Source: DATCIH01 sp036507955
GTDB lineage: Bacteria; Bacillota; Clostridia; Clostridiales; Clostridiaceae
Assembly: GCA_036507955.1 (NCBI GenBank)
Contig: DATCIH010000177.1
Coordinates: forward strand, 1 to 58,676
DNA length: 58,676 nucleotides
Direction of reading: 5' to 3'
Under the pieces are notes generated by a model. That model was not told the origin of the DNA and did not search any database. It saw only the letters and a list, made by a program, of their open reading frames with translations. Numbering within the stretch: position 1 is the stretch's first letter; every line of letters begins with the position of its first letter. Below are positions 8,263-17,935 of the stretch, piece after piece. The translations under genes were made by a program, and so were the position numbers.

Positions 8263-8781
8263 TTACTCCTTTTTAAGAGAAACATCAAATCCTTCTAAAA
8301 TATTTTCTTCTCTTTCCCTCATTTTTTTTTGATCCATTTCTTCCATGTGATCATAGCCTAATAAATGCAGTATTGAATGAACTAAGAGGTAACATACCTC
8401 TCTAGGGAAAGAATGGTTATATTCTATACTCTGGTTTAGAGCTTTTTCGAATGAAATTACTATATCTCCTAGAACCAATTTTCCATTATCTAAATCTTGA
8501 ATTTTAAATATGTTATCCTTATATATATCTTTAAAAACTTTACTTTTTTCATAAGGTAACATAGGAAAGGATAAAACATCCGTTTCCTTATCAATATTTC
8601 TATTTTTTTTATTTATTTTTCTAATTTGTTCATTGTCCACGTATACCAAGCTTATTTCACAAGGAATCAATACTTCTTCCTTCTTTAAGGTGTAATCTAT
8701 CAAAGTTTGAATATTTTCACTTAATATGACTGCTTCCTTCACAATGCTTTGTAAATTAGAAATTTGTATATTGTTATACAT
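8263..8781 (-). CDS. ybeY: Endoribonuclease YbeY, 16S rRNA maturation
   Basis: Metal-dependent RNase for 16S rRNA 3'-end maturation and ribosome quality control. 172 residues. The zinc motif HSILHLLGYDH (HxxxHxxxxxH) lies near residues 138-148, and upstream text such as NRNIDKETDVLSFPM is characteristic. The start overlaps the end of pgpH by 8 nt, implying coupled translation within the pgpH-ybeY-dgkA-era set. Confidence 0.97.
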   Translation of the reverse strand: MYNNIQISNLQSIVKEAVILSENIQTLIDYTLKKEEVLIPCEISLVYVDNEQIRKINKKNRNIDKETDVLSFPMLPYEKSKVFKDIYKDNIFKIQDLDNGKLVLGDIVISFEKALNQSIEYNHSFPREVCYLLVHSILHLLGYDHMEEMDQKKMREREENILEGFDVSLKKE

Positions 8782-10885
8782 TTCTTCTTTCCTCCAAAGT
8801 ATTATATGCCCATTTTTCTGTAGGATATTCTATTCTTTGATGATATACGCCCTTTAATGACTTTAAAAATGATTTTCGAATCTTTTCCAAATCTTTTAAA
8901 GTTAAATCGCAGTTGTCCAATTGGCCTTGGTTTAACCTATCTTTAATTATTTTATTAACCATTTCTTCTACTTTTCCCTTAGTAGGGTCTGCAATGGATC
9001 TCACCGCAGCCTCCACCCCATCTGCTAGCATAACCACTCCTGCTTCCTTAGTTTTTGGTGTGGGGCCTGGATACTTATAATCCTCTTCTTTTACTTCCTC
9101 TGGCCTTTCAGCGGTATTTTTCATAGTAATATAAAAATATTTAACTAAGGAGGTGCCATGATGCTGCTCTATAATGTCTAATATTACCTGAGGCAACTTA
9201 TTAGCTTTGCCAAGCTCAATACCATCCTTAACATGGGAAGTAATAATAAGAGTACTCAAATTAGGGGTAATTTTATTATGTGGATTTTCAGATAATTGAT
9301 TCTCTTTAAAAAAGAAAGGTCTTACTATCTTACCAATATCATGATAATAAGCAGCAACTCTTGCCAGAAGTGGATTTGCGTCTACTTCTTCCGCAGCCAG
9401 TTCTGCTAGGTTGGCCACAAGAATACTATGGTGATAAGTTCCAGGAGCCTCCACCAATAATCTTTTTAATAACGGATTATTGGGATTTGAAAGCTCCAGT
9501 AACTTAATAGAAGTAACAATATCAAAAATATATTCGAATATAGGCAAAAGGCCAATAGTTAATACAGCTGAAACTAAAACTGCAATAAATACAAAGCCAG
9601 TAGCTTTAGTAACCTCTAAAATATTGCTGCTTATAATAAAGCCCATGGAAAATAAAAGTAATATGTTTAACACACCAAGGAAAAGAGAAGCAAAAAGAAT
9701 ATCATTACGTTGATGCATTTTTTTTATCAAAAGGGACCCTAAAATAGCATTAAAAAATGCTAAAATTGTTATATCTAATTGAAATCCCACCGAAGCACTA
9801 AGTAGTATACAATTTAGTGCACAAATAACAAGCGAAACACTATCGCTTACAAGTAAAGTCATAAGCATAGGTATGCATGCAAGAGGAATTAAAAAAGGAG
9901 ATATTATACACAAGGATCTAGCTAGAATTATAGAAATAAAATTTAAAATATTAATAAGAAGTAATTTTTTCCAAGACATAAATATCTCTGTTTTACTTTT
10001 ATATAAATAATACCATTGGGTAAACATTATTAATAAAATAAGTATTGCAAGGCTAAAGTAAAGATACCAGCTGAAATTGCTTTTGCTATCTACTAAACCT
10101 AAATATTTAAGTATTTCAATTTGATGCAAAGTGACGGGCTCACCATCACTTATAATAATTTGATCTTTTTTGATAACAATAGGAGTAACTTTTTTTGTAG
10201 CATTGATTTTTTGCAAATCTGTACTTTCTTTATCATAAAAGAAGTTAGGCTTTATCTCTAAATTAGTTATTGCTACCGCTATGTCTGTGTATTTTGAAAA
10301 GCTCGGATCTCCATTTAAGCTTTGTAGAATACTATCCTTGGCCTTTTTAATATCTTCTAAGGATTTTCCATTACTAAATTGGTTATTGTCTTCTATATTA
10401 TTATTATCATAAAGGTCTGATAAGGTTTTGATTAAAAAAACTCCCAGATTTTTAAGCTCATCTTTATTAAGCTTTATCAAAGTTGAAAAGTTATCATCTG
10501 TTAAAATGATGGGACTAATAGCTTTTAATTTTATCAGCTTATCTTTATCAACTAAAACACTGTCCTTAACCTCATTAACATTTGAAAATAATTGATTAAT
10601 TTCATTTATACTAGTTATTTTAACATCGGTTTTTTTACTGTATTGTATTGGTACTGAGTCTTCTACTTGCTTAATCCTTGCATTAGTACTAGCTTCATCT
10701 ACAACTTCTCTAGGAGCCTTTACACTTTCCTTAGCAATATCTCCCTCTTTTAAATTATATTTTTTAGTAGACAAATTGGGGGATGAAGCAATCGTCATAA
10801 ATATTAGTATAAATGTGACTACAAAAATAATAACTCTCTTAAATTGTATTTTCTTTACTACCTTATTGATTAGTAAAGCCACCAA
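8774..10885 (-). CDS. pgpH: PgpH-type 7TM-HD cyclic-di-AMP phosphodiesterase
   Basis: 703 residues, built like YqfF/PgpH. One N-terminal TM (about 15-35) is followed by a long extracytoplasmic region (about 40-270), seven TMs (about 275-470) and a cytoplasmic HD domain. The HD domain shows PGTYHHSILVANLAE, the HDIGK metal pair and later EQHHGTS. Characterised family members hydrolyse c-di-AMP to pApA. The start is TTG 10885 or the adjacent GTG 10882, behind AAGGATGGG. A c-di-AMP riboswitch also occurs in this window (51186-51290). Confidence 0.93.
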   Translation of the reverse strand: MVALLINKVVKKIQFKRVIIFVVTFILIFMTIASSPNLSTKKYNLKEGDIAKESVKAPREVVDEASTNARIKQVEDSVPIQYSKKTDVKITSINEINQLFSNVNEVKDSVLVDKDKLIKLKAISPIILTDDNFSTLIKLNKDELKNLGVFLIKTLSDLYDNNNIEDNNQFSNGKSLEDIKKAKDSILQSLNGDPSFSKYTDIAVAITNLEIKPNFFYDKESTDLQKINATKKVTPIVIKKDQIIISDGEPVTLHQIEILKYLGLVDSKSNFSWYLYFSLAILILLIMFTQWYYLYKSKTEIFMSWKKLLLINILNFISIILARSLCIISPFLIPLACIPMLMTLLVSDSVSLVICALNCILLSASVGFQLDITILAFFNAILGSLLIKKMHQRNDILFASLFLGVLNILLLFSMGFIISSNILEVTKATGFVFIAVLVSAVLTIGLLPIFEYIFDIVTSIKLLELSNPNNPLLKRLLVEAPGTYHHSILVANLAELAAEEVDANPLLARVAAYYHDIGKIVRPFFFKENQLSENPHNKITPNLSTLIITSHVKDGIELGKANKLPQVILDIIEQHHGTSLVKYFYITMKNTAERPEEVKEEDYKYPGPTPKTKEAGVVMLADGVEAAVRSIADPTKGKVEEMVNKIIKDRLNQGQLDNCDLTLKDLEKIRKSFLKSLKGVYHQRIEYPTEKWAYNTLEERRNV

Positions 10886-10909
10886 TAGTATCCCATCCTT
10901 ACTTTTTAT

Positions 10910-12040
10910 TTACTGCATTTGTGAAACAGCAACATTTTCTTCTCCAGTAAGCATTAATCTTAAATGTATTTTATCTCCCTCTTTAGTATAATCAGTTTTT
11001 TTATCTAATATTTTCACTGATTTATCTAAATCTAAGAGCATCTTATTGTACAATATATTTTCATATTTAGTTAGTAATATATTTAAATCATAATCCACAT
11101 CAACAAATTTAGTTTCATAAATATCAATTCGTTTAAATAAATAACTACCTGTAACTATTTTATCATAAGTTTGGAATTTATTTATATTATTTTTTGAAAA
11201 GAATATATTTTGTCCTATTTGCAGATAATAATAACTCACTTTTTTCCCTGTACGTATCTTTTTAAGCTTATTTGGAATAAATTCTATGCTATCTTCATAC
11301 CAAGTTTTTCCTATTACTTCACCTACTGCTGGAATTATAGCAGTATTAACATCGCTTACTTCTAGTCCTGTAATCAACTCTTGACCTTTTTTTACCATTA
11401 CCCCTGGTTTAACAAGAGCTATACCTGAGGTAGTATATATATATTGAATTTGGCAATCTCTTTTTGCATAAATCTTTAAGGAGGTATTGTCAGAGTTCAG
11501 CTTAGGAACGGTTTGTCTTTCTGTTAAATCCACCGTTAGCTTTGACCCATTTAATCTTATTTTAATCCACATAATATTTTCATTGTTTAGCATTTGTCTT
11601 TCTACAGTATATACATTTATTGATTTTTTTAATATTCCTGGCTTTACCCCTAAAGATTTTAATTCATTTCTTATTTCAAAGGGGGTAATGCTTCCATCTG
11701 TTTTAATATCTATTCCCCAAAGGTAAGAGGATAAATATAAAACAACTGCCACAAACAATGCAACACAAAAGATTATATTAATACTTTTCATAACACTAGT
11801 AAATACATTAGCTAAGCCATATATTTTAAGTTGTTTCAATCTCACATTTTTTTCTGATGCTAATTTCTCGATTAAAGGGTAATTATGTCTTTTAATCTTA
11901 ATTTTAAAAGTTGTTACATTTATTCGTTTTATTTCTTGAAGGGATATATGATTACTCCAGAGTATATTCAAAAACCTTTCGGGCATAAAGGCTTGGAATT
12001 CAATATCCATATATCCAAACTTAAATAACATACTATTCAT
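10910..12040 (-). CDS. yqfD: Sporulation protein YqfD
   Basis: 376-residue stage IV sporulation protein, normally sigma-E controlled in the mother cell. It has a cytoplasmic N-terminal part, one TM near residues 90-110 (IIFCVALFVAVVLYLSSYLW), a POTRA-like region with typical PGILKKSINVYTVERQML, and an extracytoplasmic beta-rich region (GVMVKKGQELITG). The role in the spore is undefined. It overlaps the yqfC stop by 8 nt; two in-frame ATGs (12040 and 12031) are possible starts. Confidence 0.92.
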   Translation of the reverse strand: MNSMLFKFGYMDIEFQAFMPERFLNILWSNHISLQEIKRINVTTFKIKIKRHNYPLIEKLASEKNVRLKQLKIYGLANVFTSVMKSINIIFCVALFVAVVLYLSSYLWGIDIKTDGSITPFEIRNELKSLGVKPGILKKSINVYTVERQMLNNENIMWIKIRLNGSKLTVDLTERQTVPKLNSDNTSLKIYAKRDCQIQYIYTTSGIALVKPGVMVKKGQELITGLEVSDVNTAIIPAVGEVIGKTWYEDSIEFIPNKLKKIRTGKKVSYYYLQIGQNIFFSKNNINKFQTYDKIVTGSYLFKRIDIYETKFVDVDYDLNILLTKYENILYNKMLLDLDKSVKILDKKTDYTKEGDKIHLRLMLTGEENVAVSQMQ

Positions 12041-12338
12041 AACCTAAGTAAGAAACTGACTTAAAGTTTCCCTTTATGGTGATTGTTGCTCCGCCCATAA
12101 AAAGAATTTCAAAATTGCTTCCATTTATAGATATTAAGCCCAATTTTGAGTTTATCTTAACTTCCTTTTCTTGAAATAATACTATACCCTTATGATTTTC
12201 AATTTCCAGTTCACTTTCGCCAGTAATTGTTATTTTGGGCATATCTAATACTATTTCCCTTGGAAACTCTAGTCTATCGGATAACTGCTCTCCTTTTTGT
12301 AATATTAAATTCTTTTTTATATTTTTCAAAATAATCAC
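12033..12338 (-). CDS. yqfC: Sporulation protein YqfC
   Basis: About 100 residues. The core REIVLDMPKITITGESELEI is the YqfC signature, and the family partner YqfD follows with overlapping ends, as in Bacillus. Its function is unknown beyond sporulation association. The start is uncertain: GTG 12338 or TTG 12329, neither with a strong Shine-Dalgarno. The protein is small and beta-rich, with no signal peptide. Confidence 0.9.
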   Translation of the reverse strand: MIILKNIKKNLILQKGEQLSDRLEFPREIVLDMPKITITGESELEIENHKGIVLFQEKEVKINSKLGLISINGSNFEILFMGGATITIKGNFKSVSYLGYE

Positions 12339-12360
12339 ATCTAATTATTACTTTCATACT

Positions 12361-12389
12361 AATTTATGAAACATTATGTACAATAATAC
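12361..12389 (-). promoter_or_regulatory. Candidate sigma-E-type promoter for yqfCD
   Basis: Minus strand: a -35-like GTATTATT (12382-12389), a 13-nt spacer and a -10-like CATAAATT (12361-12368), about 22 nt before the yqfC start. It resembles sigma-E elements and fits known mother-cell expression of yqfCD, but the match is loose. Confidence 0.35.
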
Positions 12390-12393
12390 ATAC

Positions 12394-12427
12394 TAAAAAC
12401 AAAAAGGTCCTAAAAATAGAACCTTTT
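12394..12427 (-). terminator. Intrinsic terminator of the rpsU-yqeY unit
   Basis: Minus strand: AAAAGGTTC, loop TATTTTTA, GGACCTTTT (9-bp stem with one G-U), followed by TTTGTTTTTAG. The stem begins at the yqeY stop codon. Confidence 0.85.
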
Positions 12428-12872
12428 ACTTACTTAAATATTCTTTTACTAGTTTACTAACAATTTTGCCATCTGCTCTACCTTTTGTTTTAGCTATTAC
12501 AGCGGACATCAATTTTCCCATATCTTTTATACTATTTGCTCCCACTTCTACCGCAGCATCTTTAACGTATACTAAGATTTCATTTTCATTTAACTGCTGA
12601 GGAAGGTAATTTAACAAAATTTCAATTTCTTCACTAGTTTTATCTATCAAATCCTGCCTATTACCTTTTTCAAATTCTACTATTGATTCTCGCCTTTGCT
12701 TGATTTCCTTGGCTAAAATAACAATAATATCTTCATCATTTAATGTAGCAGAGCCACTTTTTTCTACTTGTAATATTGCAGCTCTTACCATACTGATTGT
12801 TGTAGCTTTAAGTTTTTCTTTAGCCTTTAAAGCATTTTTCCAATCCAGTGCAAGTGTTTCTTTCATAGACAT
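12426..12872 (-). CDS. yqeY: YqeY / GatB-domain protein
   Basis: 148 residues. The protein belongs to the YqeY family, which shares the tRNA-binding tail domain of GatB. Visible pattern: TTISMVRAAILQVEKS, then LNYLPQQLNENEI and GKLMSAVIAKTKGRADGKIV. A role in tRNA handling is inferred from the domain, not proven. The start is ATG 12872, 8 nt after GAGGG; an in-frame GTG at 12881 lies against that site. It follows rpsU by 26 nt and both share a promoter and terminator. Confidence 0.93.
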   Translation of the reverse strand: MSMKETLALDWKNALKAKEKLKATTISMVRAAILQVEKSGSATLNDEDIIVILAKEIKQRRESIVEFEKGNRQDLIDKTSEEIEILLNYLPQQLNENEILVYVKDAAVEVGANSIKDMGKLMSAVIAKTKGRADGKIVSKLVKEYLSK

Positions 12873-12898
12873 AACTAGCACCCTCTTTCTAAGAAACT

Positions 12899-13075
12899 CT
12901 ATTTAAATTTTCTCTTTCTTGCAGCTTCGGACTTCAACTTTTTCTTTACACTTGGTTTTTCGTAATGTTCTCTTTTCCTTACCTCTCCAAGAACACCTGA
13001 TCTAGCACATTTCCTCTTGAATCTTCTTAATGCACTTTCTAAGGTTTCCCCTTCACCAACTTTAATTTCTGACAT
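12899..13075 (-). CDS. rpsU: 30S ribosomal protein S21
   Basis: 58 residues, basic, beginning MSEIKVGEGETLESALRRF and containing the core KRKCARSGVLGEVRKREHYE, with a Lys/Arg-rich tail ending in RKRKFK. S21 helps the 30S subunit engage mRNA. The Shine-Dalgarno GGAGGGAGGG is very strong. It is first in a two-gene unit with yqeY, as in other Firmicutes. Confidence 0.97.
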   Translation of the reverse strand: MSEIKVGEGETLESALRRFKRKCARSGVLGEVRKREHYEKPSVKKKLKSEAARKRKFK

Positions 13076-13150
13076 CTATATCCCTCCCTCCACTACGGCA
13101 ATTTAATTACAAATTAAAATGCAGCATTTGTGGGTTAATAGCACCTTTTT

Positions 13151-13180
13151 ATTATACAACATATAATAAAAAACTGTCAA
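13151..13180 (-). promoter_or_regulatory. Sigma-A promoter of rpsU-yqeY
   Basis: Minus strand: perfect TTGACA (13175-13180), 18-nt spacer, perfect TATAAT (13151-13156), giving a leader of about 70 nt before rpsU. Confidence 0.92.
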
Positions 13181-13200
13181 TATAATATGGATACCTTCTT

Positions 13201-13545
13201 TTAACCTGGAGGCCAATTTAGTGATCTTCCTCCTAATAAGTGAAAATGTATATGATTAACAGTCTGGCCACCATCAATTCCACAATTTGAAACAATTCTA
13301 TATCCTCTTTCATCAATTCCTAAAATTTTTGCAATTATTTTTGCTTTTACAAATATATCCCCAATTACTCTGCCATCCTTTTCCTCCAAAGAATTTAGGC
13401 TTTCAATATGTTTCTTTGGAATTATAACCACATGTACTGGAGCTTCTTTGTTTATATCATTAAAACAAAATATTTCCTCATTTTCATAAACGATTTGACT
13501 AGGAATCTCTCCTTTAATTATTTTGCAAAATATACATTCGCTCAT
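13201..13545 (-). CDS. HIT-family (HinT-like) nucleotide hydrolase
   Basis: 114 residues. It begins CIFCKIIKGEIPSQIVYE, typical of HinT proteins, and ends with the histidine triad HIHFHLLGG (His-x-His-x-His). Family members hydrolyse nucleoside phosphoramidates and acyl-adenylates; the physiological substrate is uncertain. CIFC could bind zinc, as in many HinT homologues. It lies between mtaB and rpsU, a common clostridial arrangement. Confidence 0.94.
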   Translation of the reverse strand: MSECIFCKIIKGEIPSQIVYENEEIFCFNDINKEAPVHVVIIPKKHIESLNSLEEKDGRVIGDIFVKAKIIAKILGIDERGYRIVSNCGIDGGQTVNHIHFHLLGGRSLNWPPG

Positions 13546-13589
13546 AGTTTCACCTCTTATTTTATTTTTATAAGAATATTTTATTTAAT

Positions 13590-14897
13590 TTAATTTCTTA
13601 TTTCACCAAAAGCTGAATCTGCCATATTTTTTATAAGCTTAACAAAAAAAATCTTGTGGGTAATGTTATCTTTTGAAGAAACTACTGCCTTTATGTAATT
13701 TGGTGTATAGCCACAATATAAATTTTCTTCCAAGTGTGTATTATTTTCAAACAACACCTGAAATTCACGTCCAATGAATTTATTAATAAAAGTTTCTTCC
13801 AGTTTCTTATCCAAATTTATTAATATTTCACTTCTTTCATCCTTCAGCTTAGGCTCTACCTGATTTGGCATCAATTGAGCTTTTGTACCTTTTCTAGGAC
13901 TAAATTTAAATATATGCATTTTTGAAAGCTGAAGCTCTTTTAATAAATTATAGGTAATATTAAATTCTTCTTTTGTTTCCCCTGGAAAGCCAACTATAAC
14001 GTCTGTAGTTATTGAGATATCCTTTATAGATTTTCTTAGGTTTTCCACTAGTTCCTTAAAAAAGTCACCCGTGTAATGCCTGTTCATTCTAGCTAGGGTA
14101 GCATTGCAACCACTTTGCAAGGATATATGAAAATGTGGACATAGTTTTTTAAATCCTGATAGCCTTTTAATATTATTTGAAGTGAAAAATACTGGATCCA
14201 TAGAACCTATCCTTATACGGGTTATGCCTTCTATAGCTTCAAGATCATCAAGTAAATCTAAAAGATCATATTTAATTTTAAAATCAATACCGTAGGATGC
14301 GGTATGAATACCTGATAATATGATTTCCTTAAATCCATTTGATACCAAATCCTTTGCTTCCTTCAATATACTTTCAGGTTCTTTACTGCACACAGCTCCT
14401 CTAGCATATGGAATTAGACAATAGGAACAAAACTTATTACAACCATCTTGGATCTTAATGAAAGCTCGGCTTTTATAACTATAATCATTAATATTAAGGT
14501 TTTCGAATTTATCATCCTTTAGAACTTCCTTAATACAAATTTGTTGCTTTTTCTCAACTATAGCTTTATTTATATAGTATAGTATATCACTTTTATTTTT
14601 AGTTCCTAAAATGACATTGACCCCTTCTATCTTACTTATTTCTTCCCAGGCTATCTGGGCATAACAGCCTATTACTGCAATTATTGCATCCTTATTCTCC
14701 TTTTTTGCACGAAGAATCATATGTCTTGACTTTTTATCCCCCATATTAGTAACGGTACAGGTATTTATAACATATATATCCGCAAGACTTTCAAAAGGGA
14801 CAACCTCATAGCCTTCTTTAACAAATATTTCTCTAATAGCTTCAGTTTCATATTGATTTACTTTGCAACCTAAGGTAGTTAAAGCCACTTTTCTCAA
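13590..14897 (-). CDS. mtaB: tRNA ms2t6A37 methylthiotransferase MtaB
   Basis: Radical-SAM enzyme that methylthiolates t6A at tRNA position 37. 435 residues. The N-terminal UPF0004 domain has GCKVNQYE and the cluster cysteines of NTCTV and GCYAQ. The radical-SAM motif CNKFCSYC (CxxxCxxC, about residues 153-160) is followed by the barrel (VGFPGETKEEF). A short C-terminal TRAM-like part closes the protein. It overlaps rsmE by 4 nt (ATGA type). Confidence 0.95.
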   Translation of the reverse strand: MRKVALTTLGCKVNQYETEAIREIFVKEGYEVVPFESLADIYVINTCTVTNMGDKKSRHMILRAKKENKDAIIAVIGCYAQIAWEEISKIEGVNVILGTKNKSDILYYINKAIVEKKQQICIKEVLKDDKFENLNINDYSYKSRAFIKIQDGCNKFCSYCLIPYARGAVCSKEPESILKEAKDLVSNGFKEIILSGIHTASYGIDFKIKYDLLDLLDDLEAIEGITRIRIGSMDPVFFTSNNIKRLSGFKKLCPHFHISLQSGCNATLARMNRHYTGDFFKELVENLRKSIKDISITTDVIVGFPGETKEEFNITYNLLKELQLSKMHIFKFSPRKGTKAQLMPNQVEPKLKDERSEILINLDKKLEETFINKFIGREFQVLFENNTHLEENLYCGYTPNYIKAVVSSKDNITHKIFFVKLIKNMADSAFGEIRN

Positions 14898-15649
14898 GTA
14901 TTTATACCTCCAAGATCTCCAAATTCATACATTAACAAAGAGGTACATACTAGTCCAGCAGTTTCAGTTCTTAATATTCTAGGTCCTAAGGTAATTATTT
15001 TTGCTCCGACTTCCTTTAAGCTTTCAATTTCATACTCCGAAAATCCACCCTCTGGGCCTATTACCACGGCAATTTTTTTTGTTTTTTCTTTGCTTATACT
15101 CTTTAGTATAGATTTTAAGCCGGTTTTATCTTCATTTTCATAGGGTACTATAATCAAATCGAAGTCCCCCTTTAAGGATAGAAATTCATTAAAATTTATA
15201 GGCTTATTAACCCGAGGAATTAAAGTTCTCTTGGATTGTTTGCAGGCTTCTAATGCAATTTTCTGAAGCCTGCCCAATCTTTTATACTCTCCTTCTACAA
15301 GTTTAACTATCACTCTTTCTGTATATAAAGGAGTTACAGACTTTATACCAAGCTCCACGGCTTTTTGAACAACTAAATCCATCTTATCTAGCTTAGGCAT
15401 ACCTTGAAATAGATGAATATCAATATTGCATTCATTGTTTGTTGCTAGCTTTTCCTTCAGCAGAACAATTATATTATCCTTATTAATTTCAGTTATTTCC
15501 GACAAATATTCTGTTCCTTGGCTATCATTAATAATGATTTTATCCTTTACAGTTAATCTTAAAACCTTATATATATGCCTTAGGTCATCTCCTTCTATCC
15601 TTGCCTTCGAATCATTAATATGATCAAAGGGTACAAAAAACTTATTCAT
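14894..15649 (-). CDS. rsmE: 16S rRNA m3U1498 methyltransferase RsmE
   Basis: 251 residues. SPOUT-class methyltransferase with an N-terminal PUA-like part (IEGDDLRHIYKVLRL) and the SAM-binding knot AVVIGPEGGFSEYEIESL plus LGPRILRTETA. It methylates U1498 in 16S rRNA on assembled 30S subunits. The start overlaps prmA by 8 nt; prmA-rsmE-mtaB is a translationally coupled set. Confidence 0.96.
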   Translation of the reverse strand: MNKFFVPFDHINDSKARIEGDDLRHIYKVLRLTVKDKIIINDSQGTEYLSEITEINKDNIIVLLKEKLATNNECNIDIHLFQGMPKLDKMDLVVQKAVELGIKSVTPLYTERVIVKLVEGEYKRLGRLQKIALEACKQSKRTLIPRVNKPINFNEFLSLKGDFDLIIVPYENEDKTGLKSILKSISKEKTKKIAVVIGPEGGFSEYEIESLKEVGAKIITLGPRILRTETAGLVCTSLLMYEFGDLGGINT

Positions 15650-16598
15650 TATCCATCCCTATTAATTTAGCTATAATACACACCCATTCTCCATTAGTGT
15701 CTTCCTCTAGTATGCTAAACCCTTCACCCTTTAAAGCTTTTAAAACGTCATCTTTCCTATCTTTAATTATCCCTGAACATATAAAGAGCCCATTACTTTT
15801 AATCCTGGTTTTCACCTGGGGAGCCATTGATATAATTACCTCTGCAATAATATTTGCCACAATTATATCTGCTTTTCCAGTGACTAACTCCAATAAATTA
15901 CCTTTTAAAATTTCAATATTCTCCAGTTTGTTAAATCCAACGTTCTCCTTTGCTGAATCTACTGCAACTGGATCTATGTCAATTCCCAAAACTTTTTTTG
16001 CTCCAAGCTTTGCAGCTCCTATTGCCAGAATCCCTGAACCTGTGCCTATATCATAAACAACCGTATCCTTTTGTACATACTTTTCTAAGGACTCTAAGCA
16101 CATCATAGTAGTTTCATGGGTTCCTGTACCGAAGGCCATTCCTGGATCTAATTCTATTAAAATATCTCCTTCCTTGCTCTGGTATTCCTCCCATAAGGGT
16201 TTGATTATTATATGTTTACCAATACTAATTGTTTTATAATATTTCTTCCAATTATTTGCCCAATCTTCTTCAAATATATCCCGTCTTTGGATTTCAAATA
16301 CTCCTTCATAGGAACCTTTTAAGGTAAGTTCATAAATTGCCTTTGTTATATTTGTTATTGAAGTTTCTGCCACATGTATATCCTTTGTATAATATTTTAT
16401 TGTAGCCGCCTCAATCCCATATTCAAATATATTTATATCTGCAAAATCCCAAGTTAAAGGCCCTTGTTCCCTACCTAAAATATCCTCTGGATCTTCAATC
16501 GCAATGTTTAGAATATTTAAATCATATAATATTGAAGTTAGTAAATCAATATATTTGCTACTGGTCACTATCTTAATTTCTATCCACTTATCGTCCAT
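15642..16598 (-). CDS. prmA: Ribosomal protein L11 methyltransferase PrmA
   Basis: 318 residues. The N-terminal L11-recognition domain begins WIEIKIVTSSKYIDLL; the C-terminal SAM domain has DPGMAFGTGTHETT, VYDIGTGSGILAIGAAKLG and IVANI. It trimethylates L11. GAGGTG lies upstream of ATG 16598. In many Firmicutes prmA directly follows dnaJ, as here, with a 118-nt gap containing possible hairpins. Confidence 0.97.
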   Translation of the reverse strand: MDDKWIEIKIVTSSKYIDLLTSILYDLNILNIAIEDPEDILGREQGPLTWDFADINIFEYGIEAATIKYYTKDIHVAETSITNITKAIYELTLKGSYEGVFEIQRRDIFEEDWANNWKKYYKTISIGKHIIIKPLWEEYQSKEGDILIELDPGMAFGTGTHETTMMCLESLEKYVQKDTVVYDIGTGSGILAIGAAKLGAKKVLGIDIDPVAVDSAKENVGFNKLENIEILKGNLLELVTGKADIIVANIIAEVIISMAPQVKTRIKSNGLFICSGIIKDRKDDVLKALKGEGFSILEEDTNGEWVCIIAKLIGMDNE

Positions 16599-16716
16599 TT
16601 ATATCACCTCATCCAATTAGTAACAATAATGGTGGTAAAGTTATTACTTCCATTATTATTCAAAAAGACTCCGTCTTCTTTTGAAAACGAAATCTTAATT
16701 TAGAATATTAATAAAA
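16599..16716 (-). other. dnaJ-prmA gap with two possible RNA hairpins
   Basis: On the minus strand AAGAC-GGA-GTCTT is followed by TTTGAA, a weak terminator-like hairpin. Further down, AATAATGG and CCATTATT can pair across a 17-nt loop just before the prmA ribosome binding site. They could lower read-through from the heat-shock operon into prmA; the evidence is structural only. Confidence 0.3.
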
Positions 16717-17850
16717 CTATTTAAAATTGCTCTTAATTTTATTTACGAAAGACTTCTTGTTATCGTCAGTTAGTTCTCCACTGGCTTCCATAAATAATTT
16801 TAAAGCGGATTTTTGTTTTTCATTAAGGTTCCTAGGAACATCAACTATAATATTTACATATTGATCTCCTCTACCATGACTATTTACACGAGGAACACCC
16901 TTAGTTTTAAGTCTGAAAATTGCCCCTGGCTGTGTACCCTCAGGTAAAACATATTTAACATCTCCATCTACAGTTGGAACCTTTAATTCAACACCTAAGG
17001 TGGCCATAGAAAAGCTTATATGCTGATCTATATATATATCAAAGCCCTTTCTCTTAAAGATGCTATGATTTACTACTCTAATATTAACATATAAATCACC
17101 GCTTGGTCCACCGCTTGATCCAGCTTCCCCTTGACCTCGCATAGGCATAACATTTCCAGTATCTACTCCTGCAGGAATATTAACCTTTATCCTTTTGTTT
17201 TTTCTTTGCTTTCCTGAGCCATGACATACATTACAAGGATCAGCTATAATTTTCCCTTTACCACCACATTTATCACAAGTACTCATACTAACAAAGCTTC
17301 CAAGTGGAGTATTTCTTTGAACTTTTACCTGACCTACCCCGCCACATTTATCACAGGTCCTTGGTGAGGTCCCTACCTTAGCTCCACTGCCATTACAGGT
17401 ACTACAACTTTCACTTCTATTGATGGATATTTCCTTTTCTACGCCAAAAACGGCCTCTTCAAAGGTAAGATTTAGTGTAGATTCTAAGTCAGCCCCTTTT
17501 TCAGGTCCTCCTCTTCGTCTACCTCCGCCTCCGCCGCCACCTCCAAAGAAAGAATCAAATATATCCCCAAAACCACCTAAGTCTGAAAAATCAAAGCCAC
17601 CTGAATTTCCACCCATGTCGCCCCCATTAAAATCAGCTGTTCCATATTGGTCATACTGTGACTTTTTCTGTGGATCTGTCAGTACTTGATAAGCTTCATT
17701 TATTTCTTTGAATTTTTCTTCAGATTCCTTATCACCCTGATTTTTATCAGGATGGTACTTTATAGCTAATTTTCTAAAAGCCTTTTTAATTTCGTCTTCT
17801 GTTGCACCCTTTTCAATACCTAATACTTCATAAAAATTCCTTTTTGCCAA
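16717..17850 (-). CDS. dnaJ: Chaperone DnaJ (Hsp40)
   Basis: Co-chaperone that stimulates DnaK ATPase and delivers unfolded clients. 377 residues. The J domain carries HPDKN (about 33-37); a Gly/Phe-rich linker follows with a run of glycines near 105. Four CxxCxGxG zinc repeats are present: CSTCNGSG, CDKCGGVG, CDKCGGKG, CNVCHGSG. The C-terminal substrate domain is complete. It is the last gene of hrcA-grpE-dnaK-dnaJ, 85 nt after dnaK. Confidence 0.98.
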   Translation of the reverse strand: MAKRNFYEVLGIEKGATEDEIKKAFRKLAIKYHPDKNQGDKESEEKFKEINEAYQVLTDPQKKSQYDQYGTADFNGGDMGGNSGGFDFSDLGGFGDIFDSFFGGGGGGGGRRRGGPEKGADLESTLNLTFEEAVFGVEKEISINRSESCSTCNGSGAKVGTSPRTCDKCGGVGQVKVQRNTPLGSFVSMSTCDKCGGKGKIIADPCNVCHGSGKQRKNKRIKVNIPAGVDTGNVMPMRGQGEAGSSGGPSGDLYVNIRVVNHSIFKRKGFDIYIDQHISFSMATLGVELKVPTVDGDVKYVLPEGTQPGAIFRLKTKGVPRVNSHGRGDQYVNIIVDVPRNLNEKQKSALKLFMEASGELTDDNKKSFVNKIKSNFK

Positions 17851-17935
17851 AAATTACACCACCTAAATTAAGTTAAACTAAGTGTGGGAAATCCCTATCG
17901 AATTTTACACACTTAGCATAACAAACTATTATAAA